NCBI GenBank assembly: GCA_965215775.1
Contig: CBDCEG010000019.1
Span: 140,261 to 204,260, forward strand
Length of the DNA: 64,000 nucleotides
Direction: 5' to 3'
Source of the DNA: CBDCEG01 sp965215775
GTDB taxonomy: Bacteria; Pseudomonadota; Gammaproteobacteria; Cardiobacteriales; Ostreibacteriaceae
Shown here: in pieces, positions 8,140-17,596 of the stretch
Position numbering within the stretch: position 1 is the first letter of the stretch
Layout of the letters: each line of letters opens with the position of its first letter
Notes under the pieces: model-generated
What the model was told of the DNA's origin: nothing
The model's input: the letters and a program-made list of their open reading frames with translations, nothing else
Databases searched by the model: none
Made by a program: the position numbers and the translations under genes

Positions 8140-9570
8140 ATGCATAGAGAACGCTTTGCAAAGATAGTAGCAACAATAGGTTTCGTAAGTAGTAGCCCAG
8201 AAATGATTGAGAAATTATTTTTAGCTGGAGTTGATACTTTTAGATTAAATTTCAGCCATGGCGACCACCAAGAAAGAAAAGAACAAATTGACGCTATTCG
8301 TAAAATAGAAAAAAAACACAATAAACCAATTGCTATTTTACAAGATTTACAAGGACCTAAGTTTCGTATAGGAACTATAGGAAATGACGAAGATGTTCCA
8401 TTAACAAGTGGACAACAGTTCACATTTGATACAAATGAAGCGGCTGGAGATAACACTAGAGTTTATCTTCCACACCCTGAGGTTTTCTCAGAGGCGAAAG
8501 TTGGGGATAGATTATTAGTTGATGATGCTAGAGTTTGTTTTGAAATAACCGAATGCCAAAAAGATAAGCTTGTTTCTAAGCATATTTATGGTAAAAAAAT
8601 ATCAAGTAAAAAAGGTGTTAATTTCCCTGATACAGTTTTGAAAGTTTCTGTTTTAACTGAAAAAGATAAAGTTGATTTGAAATTTGGGCTAGAGCATGGT
8701 GTTGATTATGTTGCTCTTTCATTTGTTCAAACTGCTGATGATATGATTAATCTACGCAAACTTGTTGGTGATAAAGCACATATTATTGCAAAAATAGAAA
8801 AACCTTCTGCAATTGATGATATTGAAAATATTTTAGATGCTAGTGATGCAATTATGCTTGCAAGGGGTGATTTAGGAGTTGAATTCCCACCAGAAATGCT
8901 TCCTCACTTACAAAGGGCAACAGTTAAAAAAGCAAGAAAAGCTGGCAAACCAATTATAGTTGCAACTCAAATGCTTGAATCTATGATTGAAAACCCAATT
9001 CCTACAAGAGCAGAAGCTACAGATATTTCTACTGCAATTTTAGAAGGAGCTGATGCAGTTATGCTTTCAGGTGAAACTGCAGCAGGTAAATATCCTGTTA
9101 AAACAGTTGAATTTATGAGTAATATGATTACTCAAACTGAAAAAAGCAAAACTTATGCTTTTAATATGTCTCAAACAGAAGAATATACTGATGTTTGTGT
9201 TTCAAAAGCAATCGCACTAGGTTTTAAAATCAATTGTAGATTTCATTGATATCAAAGCTATTGGCTTGTTATACAACTTCTGGAAGCTCAGCAAGAAGAG
9301 TTTCAAAAGAAAGAGGCTTAACACCTATTATTGCTCTTGTTGAAAGTAGCCAAGTTGCTAGACAGCTTCAACTTTGCTGGGGGGTTGATGCCAGTATTGC
9401 TAATGAAGTAACTAGCTTTACTCAAGTTGTTTTGGACGCAACAACCAGAATTGAAAACGAAGGTTATGGAGTTAAAGGCGATGTTGTTGCTGTAACAGCT
9501 GGAGTTCCCTTTTGGTAAGCCAGGAACTACAAATACGATACGACTTGCAACTATTGGTGATGCTGAATAA
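8140..9570 (+). pseudogene. pyk: Pyruvate kinase, coding frame broken by three single-base insertions
   Basis: Pyruvate kinase makes pyruvate and ATP from phosphoenolpyruvate. The first frame runs 8140-9249 with TIGFVSSSPEMIEKLFLAG, FRLNFSHG, the catalytic IIAKIEKPSAIDDIE, MLARGDLGVE and TQMLESM, all correctly ordered. The C-terminal domain continues in three other frames: SIVDFIDIKAI, then ACYTTSGSSARRVSKERG (about 9270-9513), then GKPGTTNTIRLATIGDAE to a stop at 9568-9570. Each change equals one extra base (near 9222-9228, 9270 and 9513, at GG/TTTT-type runs), and the three together restore the original frame, giving a normal 475-residue enzyme. Sequencing error is more likely than decay. 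TTAGGAGA is the ribosome site. The C-terminal CYTTSGS type resembles alphaproteobacterial pyruvate kinases. Confidence 0.9.
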
Positions 9571-9603
9571 TTTATATTATTCATTTAGCTAACTAGTTTG
9601 AAT

Positions 9604-10399
9604 ATGAAATTTAGTTACTATTATGGGAATGTCAGGGGGTTGGAAAAACAACCCTTGCCAGCAAACTTGATAAAAATAACTGGTTTCATTATTCAGCTGA
9701 TTATAGAATTGCTAGCCACTATTTAAAAAATGATATTGAGCGATTTCTTAAAAAAGAAGCAAGTAAATCATTAGTTATTAAAGATTTACTTCAATCAAAT
9801 TCAGTTAAAATAAAGTCTAATTTATCAATAGATAATCTTTTGCCAGTTTCAGCTTACATTGGTAAACTTGGTTGCAATGAGCTTTCTGGTTTAGATTTAG
9901 ATACTTTTACCAAAAGGCAAGATTTACATTATCAAGCTGAAATAAAAGCAACTTATGATTATAAAAGAGTTTCAGCAAAAAGCTAGAATATTAGGTTTTA
10001 ATTATTTTCTTCATGACTCTGGTGGTAGTCTTTGTGAGCTACACCAAAGTAAAGGATTAATTGGATTTTCTAGCAAAACAAACCAAAATCATTTATATTC
10101 ACGCAGATAATAACTTGGTTAAAGAGATAACAAATAGAGCATTGAAATATCCAAAACCTCTTTACTACGATAGAAAGTTTTTACTTACACAATTAAGTAA
10201 TTACAAAAAAAATACTGGGCAAGAAATAAATAAAACAAAACCAAATGACTTAATTCGTTTTATAATTCCAAACCTTATGAAACATAGAGAAAAACTTTAT
10301 TTGAAAATTGCAAATAAATATGGCTTAATAATTAACGCAAACGATATTCTCAGGCTAAGAGATGAAAAAGATTTCTTAGAAATTATAAAGGAAAGGTAA
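9604..10399 (+). pseudogene. P-loop ATPase, unknown function, frameshifted
   Basis: Reading across four single-base insertions gives one protein of about 260 residues. It starts MNLVTIMGMSGVGKTTLASK (Walker A), goes on to WFHYSADYRIASHYL, IGKLG, FTKRQDLHYQAEIKATYD, FNYFLHDSGGSLCEL, and ends with the frame at 10061-10399 (DFLAKQTKIIYIHADNNLV onward). The shifts lie at about 9607-9610 (AAA), 9637-9641 (GGGGG), 9960 (TT) and 10057 (GG). It resembles an uncharacterised kinase-like ATPase that I recall near pyk in alphaproteobacteria. Function is unknown. It directly follows pyk in the same direction. Confidence 0.65.
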
Positions 10400-10506
10400 C
10401 TCAAACATTGACTTTTGTCAGTTTTTGTTTATGCTTTCTTTTTTTCTAGGTTTTTATCCTAGATTGGTTAAAAAAATATTAGTAAAAAATAAAATTTGGA
10501 GTAAAA

Positions 10507-10771
10507 ATGGCAAATACAGCACAAGCAAAAAAAAGAGCAAGACAATCTGAAAGAAATCGTAAGAGAAATGTTGCTCAGCGTTCTTATATGAGAACAACTA
10601 TTAAAAATATTTTAAAGGCTATTGAAACTGGCGATAAAGAACTAGCTCAAAAATCTTTGAATTGCAATTCCTACGCTAGATAAAGCGGTGGGGAAAAACT
10701 TAATCCACAAAAATAAAGCGGCAAGATTAAAGTCAAGACTAAATAAAAAAGTTAAAGCTTTTTGTTCTTAA
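10507..10771 (+). pseudogene. rpsT: 30S ribosomal protein S20, one-base frameshift
   Basis: S20 binds 16S rRNA in the small subunit. The N-terminal frame MANTAQAKKRARQSERNRKR is unmistakable and runs to a premature stop. One extra T at about 10669 (AATT where AAT is needed) moves the frame; beyond it AIPTLDKAVGKNLIHKNKAA continues to a stop at 10769-10771, giving an 87-residue S20 of the usual size. S20 loss is severely deleterious, so a consensus error is the simplest reading. A terminator follows directly, so it is a single-gene unit. Confidence 0.93.
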
Positions 10772-10811
10772 AGTAGAAAAGTAAATAGAAAGGTAAGTTT
10801 TTCTTGCCTTT

Positions 10812-10845
10812 AAAAGCTCAAATATTTACTTATTTGGGGCTTTTT
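10812..10845 (+). terminator. Terminator downstream of rpsT
   Basis: AAAAGCTCAAAT pairs with ATTTGGGGCTTTT (one wobble and one bulged G) and is followed by T residues. A second hairpin just upstream (10790-10812, AAAGGTAAG/CTTGCCTTT) may add to it. Confidence 0.75.
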
Positions 10846-10875
10846 ATTAACCTTACAAAAAACACTTAAAATAAT

Positions 10876-11549
10876 ATGAATGACGAAATAATTCTAAACA
10901 ATCTTTCAGACGAAGACCTAAAAGAGCAAATGCTTGATGATTTATATGATGGATTAAATAATGAAATTATTGAAGGTACTGAAATATTTCTAAAGCGAGG
11001 ATATTCTCCTGAAAAGATACTAAATAATATTTTAGTTGAAGGAATGAGAATTGTTGGAATTGATTTCGCGATGGAATTTTATTTGTTCCAGAAGTTCTAA
11101 AAGCAGCTAACGCAATGAAATCTGGAATGCTTATCCTTAAGCCACTGCTTGTTGAAACTGGTGTTAAACCAGTTGGTAAAGTTGTAATTGGAACGGTAAA
11201 AGGTGATATTCATGATATTGGCAAAAATCTAACAGCAATGATGTTAGAGGGTGCAGGGTTTGAAATAATTGATTTGGGAGTTAATGTTAGTGCTGATAGC
11301 TATATTGACGCACTGCATGAGCATAATGCAGATATTTTAGGAATGTCAGCTTTACTAACTACAACAATGCCTTATATGAAAACTGTAATTGATTCACTCA
11401 AAGAAAAAGGAATTCGTGATAATTATACAGTTTTAGTTGGTGGTGCACCTCTTAACGAAGAATTTGCAGAAGCTGTTGGCGCTGATACTTATTGCCAAGA
11501 TGCAAGTATTGCCGTTGAAACTGCTAAAACCATTATTGCAAATAGATAA
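10876..11549 (+). pseudogene. Corrinoid (B12-binding) methyl-carrier protein, one-base frameshift
   Basis: Proteins of this MtbC/MttC type carry a methyl group on a cobamide between a substrate-specific methyltransferase and tetrahydrofolate. The N-terminal helical domain is in the first frame (10876-11100) and the B12-binding domain in the second (to 11549), with the base-off motif GDIHDIGKN (DxHxxG), then MSALLTTTM and VLVGGAP. At about 11070-11073 one base is missing: GIDFRDGILFVPEVLKAANA reads through if restored. The DUF1638 gene follows after 56 bases, a pairing I know from alphaproteobacterial methylamine-type clusters. No MttB/MtbB or MtgA-like enzyme is in the window. Confidence 0.85.
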
Positions 11550-11605
11550 AAAACATTCAAAGAATATCCAAAAAATACAAAAGCACCTAAATTAATAATC
11601 TATGT

Positions 11606-12196
11606 ATGAATAACTTAGTTATAGCTTGCGGTGCTTTGGCATTTGAAATTCAGCAAATTAAAAAAACTTATAATCTTAATTTTGATACGATTTGTTTGAA
11701 TGCAAATTTACACAACCAACCCAAAAAAATTCCACAGCAAGTTGAAGAATTAATTCTTAGGATGAAAAAAGAAGGTAAATATAAATCAATATTTATTGCT
11801 TATGCAGATTGTGGAACTGGAAATCAGTTAAAAAAAGTTGCCAAAAAATATAACTTAGAAATGTTAGAGGGCGCTCATTGTTACCAATTTTATACTAAAG
11901 ATAAATTTTTAGAACTTGCCGAACAAGAACCTGGAACTTTTTATTTAACTGATTTTTTGGCAAAAAACTTTAAAAGACTAATAATAAAAGAGCTTGGACT
12001 AATAGAAAATCCAGAGCTAAAAGATATCTATTTCAAAAACTATAAAAAGTTAGTTTATTTAATTCAAAACGAAAGTTTTTCACACAAAGAAAAAGCCCAA
12101 GAAGCCGCAGAGTTCTTAGGCTTAAGCTATTATGAGCTTTTTACTGGAAATGGTTATTTAGAAGATTTTTTGGTGAACTTTACAGGAACCAAATAA
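11606..12196 (+). CDS. DUF1638 family protein
   Basis: The 196-residue protein begins NLVIACGALAFEIQQIKK and has IAYADCGTGNQLKKVAKKYN followed by EGAHCYQFY, which is the pattern of DUF1638 proteins. Their activity is not established. They are usually encoded next to corrinoid methyl-carrier proteins, as here, so a role in cobamide-dependent demethylation is inferred from context only. The conserved Cys residues (CGA, DCG, HCYQF) could bind metal or corrinoid. The 3' end overlaps the convergent RDD gene by 43 bases. Confidence 0.75.
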   Translation: MNNLVIACGALAFEIQQIKKTYNLNFDTICLNANLHNQPKKIPQQVEELILRMKKEGKYKSIFIAYADCGTGNQLKKVAKKYNLEMLEGAHCYQFYTKDKFLELAEQEPGTFYLTDFLAKNFKRLIIKELGLIENPELKDIYFKNYKKLVYLIQNESFSHKEKAQEAAEFLGLSYYELFTGNGYLEDFLVNFTGTK

Positions 12197-12645
12197 GTTT
12201 GCGAAAGTTTATCATGCAAACAAGTTCCTTTATTAAAAATTCCATAGATAAAAGATCCCCCTAAAGTAAACACAGGAACCAAAAATCTAATAATCAGGCT
12301 AGTAAAACTTACTTTGTGATTTTGATTTCCTTGCAGTATTCCATTTCCTAAATTTTGATAATCTCCTGCAACCATAGTAACTCTCCATATCTTCATTGCT
12401 GGCGTATTTTTGTAATACCAAAAACCAACAAAATAAAAGATAACAACCAATGCATTTATTACAGCTAACATATCTTTATTAAAACCAGTTAAAGGCTCCT
12501 TCCCACCATTTATTAAGGTAACAGCAATCGCATCAACAAATAACAGGCTTGCAAGTAACAAAACAAAATCATAAATTATAATAAGTGTTCTTTTTTTCAT
12601 TGATATTTGATTTATCATTATCGTATTGTTTGTTTTTTCTATCAT
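12154..12645 (-). CDS. RDD family membrane protein
   Basis: A 163-residue integral membrane protein with three or four hydrophobic segments (around 22-42, 62-80 and 112-135). It contains the RDD-type features: a start-proximal RTLIIIYDFVLLLA, the TPAMKIWRVTMVAGD segment and LHDKLSQTYLV near the end. Some RDD proteins have been linked to sodium tolerance, but the family function is largely unknown. It is convergent with the DUF1638 gene and stands alone on its strand. The first Met is uncertain; a start at MKKRT would shorten it by 15 residues. Confidence 0.7.
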   Translation of the reverse strand: MIEKTNNTIMINQISMKKRTLIIIYDFVLLLASLLFVDAIAVTLINGGKEPLTGFNKDMLAVINALVVIFYFVGFWYYKNTPAMKIWRVTMVAGDYQNLGNGILQGNQNHKVSFTSLIIRFLVPVFTLGGSFIYGIFNKGTCLHDKLSQTYLVPVKFTKKSSK

Positions 12646-12759
12646 AATTATATTATTCTCAAAGTTGATTTTTTTAAATTTCAGTTTAGCTAACTAAATT
12701 AAGTTTACTATGGTTATAATACATTCTTTAATTTTCTTTTCTGAGATTTTTTATCATAT

Positions 12760-13710
12760 ATGCAAACTTTCTTCACTATATTAATAAGATTATCACTTAT
12801 TTTAGGACTTTTATCTTTTTATAGCACAAAACGCTTTTTTATAAGCCAAAATAGTCTTGTTGGAATAATTATTTTATTTGTAATTGCTGTTATTTTCACA
12901 CCTCTTTTTGCAAGGTTCATAGTTTCTTTTTTAAGCATCAAGCCAGTTTTCGGCTCCCAAGTCAAAAAAGCAAAAATAAGTGAAGAATTTTTTCAAATAA
13001 CTTTTTTAGTAGCAGGTCATATCGCAGGTTCTGATGGAGTTGCTTGTAATAAAGAACTTTCCCAATTAGCTAGAGTAATAAGAAACTTTAAACTAAACTC
13101 AGCGGAAACTGTACTTGCTGAAAAATACTTTCGTCAAGGTCAAGCTTATAGCTTTTCTTTGGTGGATAATATTAATTACCTAAATAATATACTAAAAGAT
13201 AGTAACAAAAGCTCTGGTCTTGCTCATAATTTCTTACAAATTCAGTTTACAATAGCCTTTGCTGATAAGGAAATAAGCAACTCAGAGTATGAAATACTTG
13301 AATATATAACAATAAAGCTTGGCTTCACAAAGGAATTTCAACATTTACTAAGAGAATATAAAGCAAAAACAGAAAAGTATAGAACACACAAGCAAAGAAA
13401 AGAGGATAGTAAAAAAGAGGAGGAAAAAAGCAAAAAAAGTAATCAAAAATATAACTATAATCAAAAAACGGCTAAAAGCTCAATATTTACAAATGAAATA
13501 ATGATTGCTCTATCTGTTCTTGATTTAAGTGAAACTGAAGCAAATAAAACAAACATCAAAAAAGCATATCGCAAAAAGATAAAACAAAACCACCCAGATA
13601 CTTTACTTGCAAAAGGCTACCCAAAGCAACTTATTGAAGAAGCTAATAGAAGAAGTGCGGAAATCAATAAATCTTATGCCTTGCTTAAGAAATATTTTAA
13701 GTTTAAATAG
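12760..13710 (+). CDS. djlA: DjlA-like membrane-anchored J-domain co-chaperone
   Basis: DjlA-type proteins are inner-membrane DnaK partners. The 316-residue product has two hydrophobic N-terminal segments (about 5-20 and 31-53), a TerB-like all-helical domain (about 80-205, with AGSDGVACNKEL and AFADKEISNSEY acidic repeats), a Lys/Glu-rich linker, and a C-terminal J domain with the HPD tripeptide in KKIKQNHPDTLLAKG near residue 278. E. coli DjlA is about 270 residues; the extra length is the linker. It is monocistronic between the RDD gene and gdhA. Confidence 0.85.
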   Translation: MQTFFTILIRLSLILGLLSFYSTKRFFISQNSLVGIIILFVIAVIFTPLFARFIVSFLSIKPVFGSQVKKAKISEEFFQITFLVAGHIAGSDGVACNKELSQLARVIRNFKLNSAETVLAEKYFRQGQAYSFSLVDNINYLNNILKDSNKSSGLAHNFLQIQFTIAFADKEISNSEYEILEYITIKLGFTKEFQHLLREYKAKTEKYRTHKQRKEDSKKEEEKSKKSNQKYNYNQKTAKSSIFTNEIMIALSVLDLSETEANKTNIKKAYRKKIKQNHPDTLLAKGYPKQLIEEANRRSAEINKSYALLKKYFKFK

Positions 13711-13963
13711 TTAGTTTGAGCTTTAAGTAAACTATACTTTTTATAACAGCACAATTTTTTAAACTAAAAGTATTTAAAAGTAGAATATCTCATTAAAATA
13801 TCTTAAAAATTTACTTAGTAAAATAAACTAAAAAAATATACAATACACATATAATATTATTTTATAATAAAGCTTCAAAAGGCTTTATATAGTAGGCTAG
13901 GGTAGGTGGTTTTTAGCTGTTATTTTAAGGCTTAGTATTAATAAGCATAACAAAAGGTAATAA

Positions 13964-15312
13964 ATGATGAAATATCAACAACAAATAAATGATTTTTTAA
14001 ATGAAGTTAAGCAACGCAATTCAAATGAGCCAGAATTTATTCAAGCCGTTGAAGAATTTGCAAATACAGTTGTTCCTTTTATTGAAGAAAATCCAAAATA
14101 TCAAGGACAAAATATTTTAAACCGAATAATTGAAGCGGATAGAATAATTTCTTTTCGTGTTAGTTGGTTGGATGATAATAATAATATTCAAGTAAATCGT
14201 GGTTACCGTATTCAATTTAATAATGCAATTGGACCTTATAAAGGTGGGCTTCGTTTTCACCCTTCAGTAAACCAAAGTATTCTGAAATTTTTAGGTTTTG
14301 AGCAAATTTTCAAAAATAGTTTAACCTCGTTACCAATGGGTGGTGGGAAAGGTGGCTCTGATTTTAACCCAAAAGGTAAATCTGATGCAGAAGTTATGCG
14401 TTTTTGTCAAAGTTTTATGACAGAACTTCAAAGACATATTGGACAATTCACTGATGTTCCAGCAGGAGATATTGGAGTTGGTGGGCGAGAAATAGGTTAT
14501 TTATTTGGGCAGTTTAAAAGAATTCAAAATGTATTTTCAGGGGTTTTAACTGGAAAAGGACAGTCTTTTGGTGGTAGTTTAATTCGTCCAGAAGCAACTG
14601 GCTATGGAACTGTTTATTTTGCTCAAGCGGCTCTTAAGAATAAAAATGATACGCTTTCAGGGAAAACTGCATTAGTTTCTGGTTCTGGAAATGTAGCACA
14701 ATTTGCAATTCAAAAACTAATTGAATTAGGTGCGAAAGTTTTAACAGTCTCTGATTCATCAGGTTATATACTTGATAAAGGTGGAATAACAATAGATAAA
14801 TTAGAATTCATATTAAAGAACTTAAAAATGTAAAAAGAGGCAGGATTAAAGAGTATGCAGATAAATTTGGAGTAGAATTTATTGCAAATGAAAAACCTTG
14901 GGGAGTAAAAGCAGATATGGCTTTCCCATGTGCAACTCAAAATGAAATAAATGAAGAAGCTGCAAAAACTTTAATTTTTAATGGTTGTATTTTGGTTGCA
15001 GAAGGAGCAAATATGCCAACTGAGAACAAAGGAATAGATATATTCTTAGAAGCACAAATACTTTATTTGCCAGGCAAAGCAGCAAATGCAGGTGGTGTTG
15101 CAGTTTCAGGTTTAGAAATGTCTCAGAATTCTGAAAGACTTCACTGGACAAGCAAGCAGGTTGATGAAAAATTGTTTGATATTATGAATTCAATCCATAG
15201 TAAGTGTTTAGAATATGGTCAAGGTGAAGATTTTGTAAATTATGTTCAAGGTGCAAATATTGCTGGATTTGTAAAAGTTGCTGATGCTGTAATTGCACTA
15301 GGTGCGGTTTAA
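13964..15312 (+). pseudogene. gdhA: NADP-type glutamate dehydrogenase, one frameshift
   Basis: GdhA assimilates ammonia by reductive amination of 2-oxoglutarate. The first frame (13964-14833) carries GYRIQFNNAIGPYKGGLRFH, the catalytic LPMGGGKGGSDF and PAGDIGVGGREIGYL, all typical of the 450-residue hexameric bacterial enzyme. Near 14811-14816 the frame shifts by one missing (or two extra) base, after which IKELKNVKRGRIKEYADKFG and AFPCATQNEINEEAAKTL continue to 15312. The repaired protein has normal length. A clean terminator follows. Because pyk, rpsT and others in this stretch have the same kind of defect, an assembly error is likely. Confidence 0.93.
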
Positions 15313-15338
15313 GATATTCAGTAAATATTATTGGAAAT

Positions 15339-15365
15339 AAAAAAAGGGCTTTTAGCCCTTTTTTT
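15339..15365 (+). terminator. Terminator downstream of gdhA
   Basis: A-run then GGGC, loop TTTTA, GCCC and a run of seven T form a compact stem of ten or more pairs. It lies 26 bases after the gdhA stop and just before the IS30 copy. Confidence 0.92.
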
Positions 15366-15503
15366 ATTAGTTGAAGTTTTATAATAAATGGGTAGAGCAT
15401 TAATTGAATCCTGGTTTCTAAACCGAAGTGCAACTAAATTTTATTTTTAGGTTTTAATTTGGAACTAGTTATTTTTATTTTTATTAACTAAGATAATAAC
15501 ATT

Positions 15504-16490
15504 ATGAAAAAATACACACAATTAACCAGAACTGATATGACAAAAATTGAAACATTGCTTGAGGAGAATTATAATCCTTGTGAAATAGCGATAAAACTAG
15601 GCAAAAATAAGACTACAATATACCGCTGCATAAAAAATAATAAAAATGCAGAAACCTTTGTTGGTGAAGAGGCATGGGAGAAAGTTTCCAAGAGGAAATC
15701 TATTGCAAATAAGCATGTTAGGATATTACCTGATAGTATTTTAGAGAAATATATTTTGATAAAAATAGAGCAACATTGGTCGCCAGAACAAATTTCTGGA
15801 AAGTGGCGAGAGGAGGCGCAAGAATCGATTTGCCACGAGACTATTTATCAATTTGTTTATAAGTATCACCCAAAATTAGTTAAGATGTATTTCAGAAGAA
15901 AAGGTAAGAAATATCAACATAATAGAAAGGAAAAATATCAACATAATAGAAAGGAAAAATATCAAATAAAAGATCGTAGAATGATTGATGAAAGACCGCA
16001 AAATATTGAGCTTAGAAAAGAAGTTGGACACTGGGAAGGAGACACAATTGTCGGTAAAAATCACCAAGGCGCGATAGTTACAAATGTTGAAAGAAAAAGT
16101 GGTAAATTAATTGCTTCCAAAGTGAAAAAATCAACTGCAAAAGCTATTTTAGAAGCTACAGTTAAAGATTTCAAAGACTTACCAAATGAGTTACGAATAA
16201 GCATGACATACGATAATGGCAAAGAGTTTTCTTTACACCAAGAGATTGAAAAACAAGTGAAAATGAATGTTTATTTTGCACACGCTTACTCACCTTGGGA
16301 AAGAGGAACTAATGAAAATACCAACGGTTTGCTCCGAGAATTTATTCCCAAAGGCACTGATTTTAATAATGTTTCTGATGAAGAACTTGCTTATTTTGTG
16401 GAACTTATTAATAATAGACCACGAAAACGACTAGGATTTAAAACCCCAAATGAAGTCTTTCAAGCTGAACTTGAAAAGTTGCACTTGTAG
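15504..16490 (+). CDS. IS30-family transposase
   Basis: The 328-residue DDE transposase begins with a helix-turn-helix (EENYNPCEIAIKLGKNKTTI) and contains the IS30 catalytic core: GHWEGDTIVGK (first Asp), MTYDNGKEFSLH (second Asp), and the Glu in YSPWERGTNENTNGLLREF, with the typical DxxxGKEF and RGTNEN signatures. It includes two tandem YQHNRKEK units encoded by a 24-base repeat. It probably reads from an AT-rich promoter inside the left end. Confidence 0.96.
   Translation: MKKYTQLTRTDMTKIETLLEENYNPCEIAIKLGKNKTTIYRCIKNNKNAETFVGEEAWEKVSKRKSIANKHVRILPDSILEKYILIKIEQHWSPEQISGKWREEAQESICHETIYQFVYKYHPKLVKMYFRRKGKKYQHNRKEKYQHNRKEKYQIKDRRMIDERPQNIELRKEVGHWEGDTIVGKNHQGAIVTNVERKSGKLIASKVKKSTAKAILEATVKDFKDLPNELRISMTYDNGKEFSLHQEIEKQVKMNVYFAHAYSPWERGTNENTNGLLREFIPKGTDFNNVSDEELAYFVELINNRPRKRLGFKTPNEVFQAELEKLHL
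15909..15956 (+). repeat. 24-base tandem duplication within the IS30 transposase
   Basis: Two exact 24-base units (15909-15932 and 15933-15956), each encoding one octapeptide step around YQHNRKEK. Copy B has both units; copy C has one, which accounts for its length being 24 bases shorter (1069 after removing the nested IS3 element and its duplication). Confidence 0.95.
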
Positions 16491-16582
16491 GTAGAATCTA
16501 GCAATTAAGCCCGAGTTCTTTGATTGAAACTTACTCTATAAGCTAAACTTAAGTAATGTCTAAAATAAAAATTAAAACAAAA

Positions 16583-17572
16583 CTATAAAAAATATTTATT
16601 CTCTATTTCAGACTTTACTTTTCCAAAAAATTGAGAGGTTAATTTGCTTATAGCACTTTCTTTTTTCTCAATGATAATTTCATAAACATCTTTTTCCATA
16701 CTAATAGCATCTAAAATAAAATCATCACTTGTCATTATTTTATCAACAAGATTTTCATTAATTGCTTGAGTTCCATACCAAGTTTCTCCAGTTGCGATTT
16801 TTTCCACATCTAAGCTGGGTCTGTATTTGGATATATGATTTTTAAACAAAATATGTATTTTTTCTAGCTCTTCTTTGAACTTTTCTCTGCCTTCATCAGT
16901 ATTTTCACCCATTGTCGTTAAAGTTCTTTTGTATTTACCAGCTGTATGTAGCTCAATATCAACCTTTTTTTCTTTCAATAAGCGATGAATATTTGGAACT
17001 TGAGCAACTACTCCGATAGAGCCTAATATTGCAAAAGGAGCTGATATTATAACATCGGCAACACTTGCCATCATATATCCACCGCTGGCAGCGACTTTAT
17101 CAACTGAGGCTACTAATAGAATTCCTTTTTTCTTTAGTCGTGAAAGTTGTGTTGCTGCAAGGCCGTAGCCATGGACAACACCGCCTGGACTTTCTAAGCG
17201 TAAAAGAACCTCATCTTTTTCTTTGGCTGTGCTAATAATAGCGGTAATTTGTCGTCTTAATGAATCAACTTCAGATGCTTGAATGTCTCCATTAAAATCA
17301 ATGACAAATAACCTATCTCGCCCTTTTTTAGGCTCAATTGGGTTTTTCTTCAGCTTTTTCTTTTCAGATTTTTCTAAAATTAAGCTTTCAAGAGTATTTT
17401 TATCCTTCGCAAATCTTTTATTCAAATAATTGACTTTTAAATCTCCAGTATAGCTTTTGTTCTTTTTTGATTTCGCAATTAAACCAATCACTAAAACAAT
17501 GATGAAAATAGTGAAAACTCCAGCAGTTAGTGCTTTAGCTATAAATAAAAAATATTCTGATAAAAATGTCAT
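16583..17572 (-). CDS. sohB: SohB-type inner-membrane signal-peptide peptidase-like protease
   Basis: SohB is a periplasm-facing serine protease of the SppA (S49) family. The 329-residue protein has an N-terminal transmembrane helix (about 14-33), a basic linker, and the protease domain beginning FVIDFNGDIQASEV. The nucleophile is Ser163 in VAASGGYMMAS, and the general-base Lys is in HTAGKYKRTLTT, probably Lys215. LGSIGVVAQVPN is the typical downstream strand. It has one catalytic domain, like SohB and unlike double-domain SppA. It lies 24 bases downstream of the minus-strand permease gene. Confidence 0.93.
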   Translation of the reverse strand: MTFLSEYFLFIAKALTAGVFTIFIIVLVIGLIAKSKKNKSYTGDLKVNYLNKRFAKDKNTLESLILEKSEKKKLKKNPIEPKKGRDRLFVIDFNGDIQASEVDSLRRQITAIISTAKEKDEVLLRLESPGGVVHGYGLAATQLSRLKKKGILLVASVDKVAASGGYMMASVADVIISAPFAILGSIGVVAQVPNIHRLLKEKKVDIELHTAGKYKRTLTTMGENTDEGREKFKEELEKIHILFKNHISKYRPSLDVEKIATGETWYGTQAINENLVDKIMTSDDFILDAISMEKDVYEIIIEKKESAISKLTSQFFGKVKSEIENKYFL

Positions 17573-17596
17573 AAGTGCCTCAAAAAGATATAAAGG

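Larger units (their letters stand above)
15410..16502 (+). mobile_element. IS30-family element, copy A (intact)
   Basis: This 1093-base element starts CCTGGTTTCTA and ends with the imperfect inverse TAGAATCTAGC; the inner parts of the ends share AAGTGCAAC. It is flanked by the 3-base target duplication AAT (15407-15409 and 16503-16505). One transposase gene fills it. It is almost identical to copy B at 36639-37731 in opposite orientation and to the interrupted copy C at 42311-44647. Confidence 0.95.

Noticed and set aside
10507..10771. Programmed frameshifting in rpsT
   Set aside because: No slippery heptamer or stimulatory structure is at the shift point, and S20 is not known to use recoding; an indel error is simpler.
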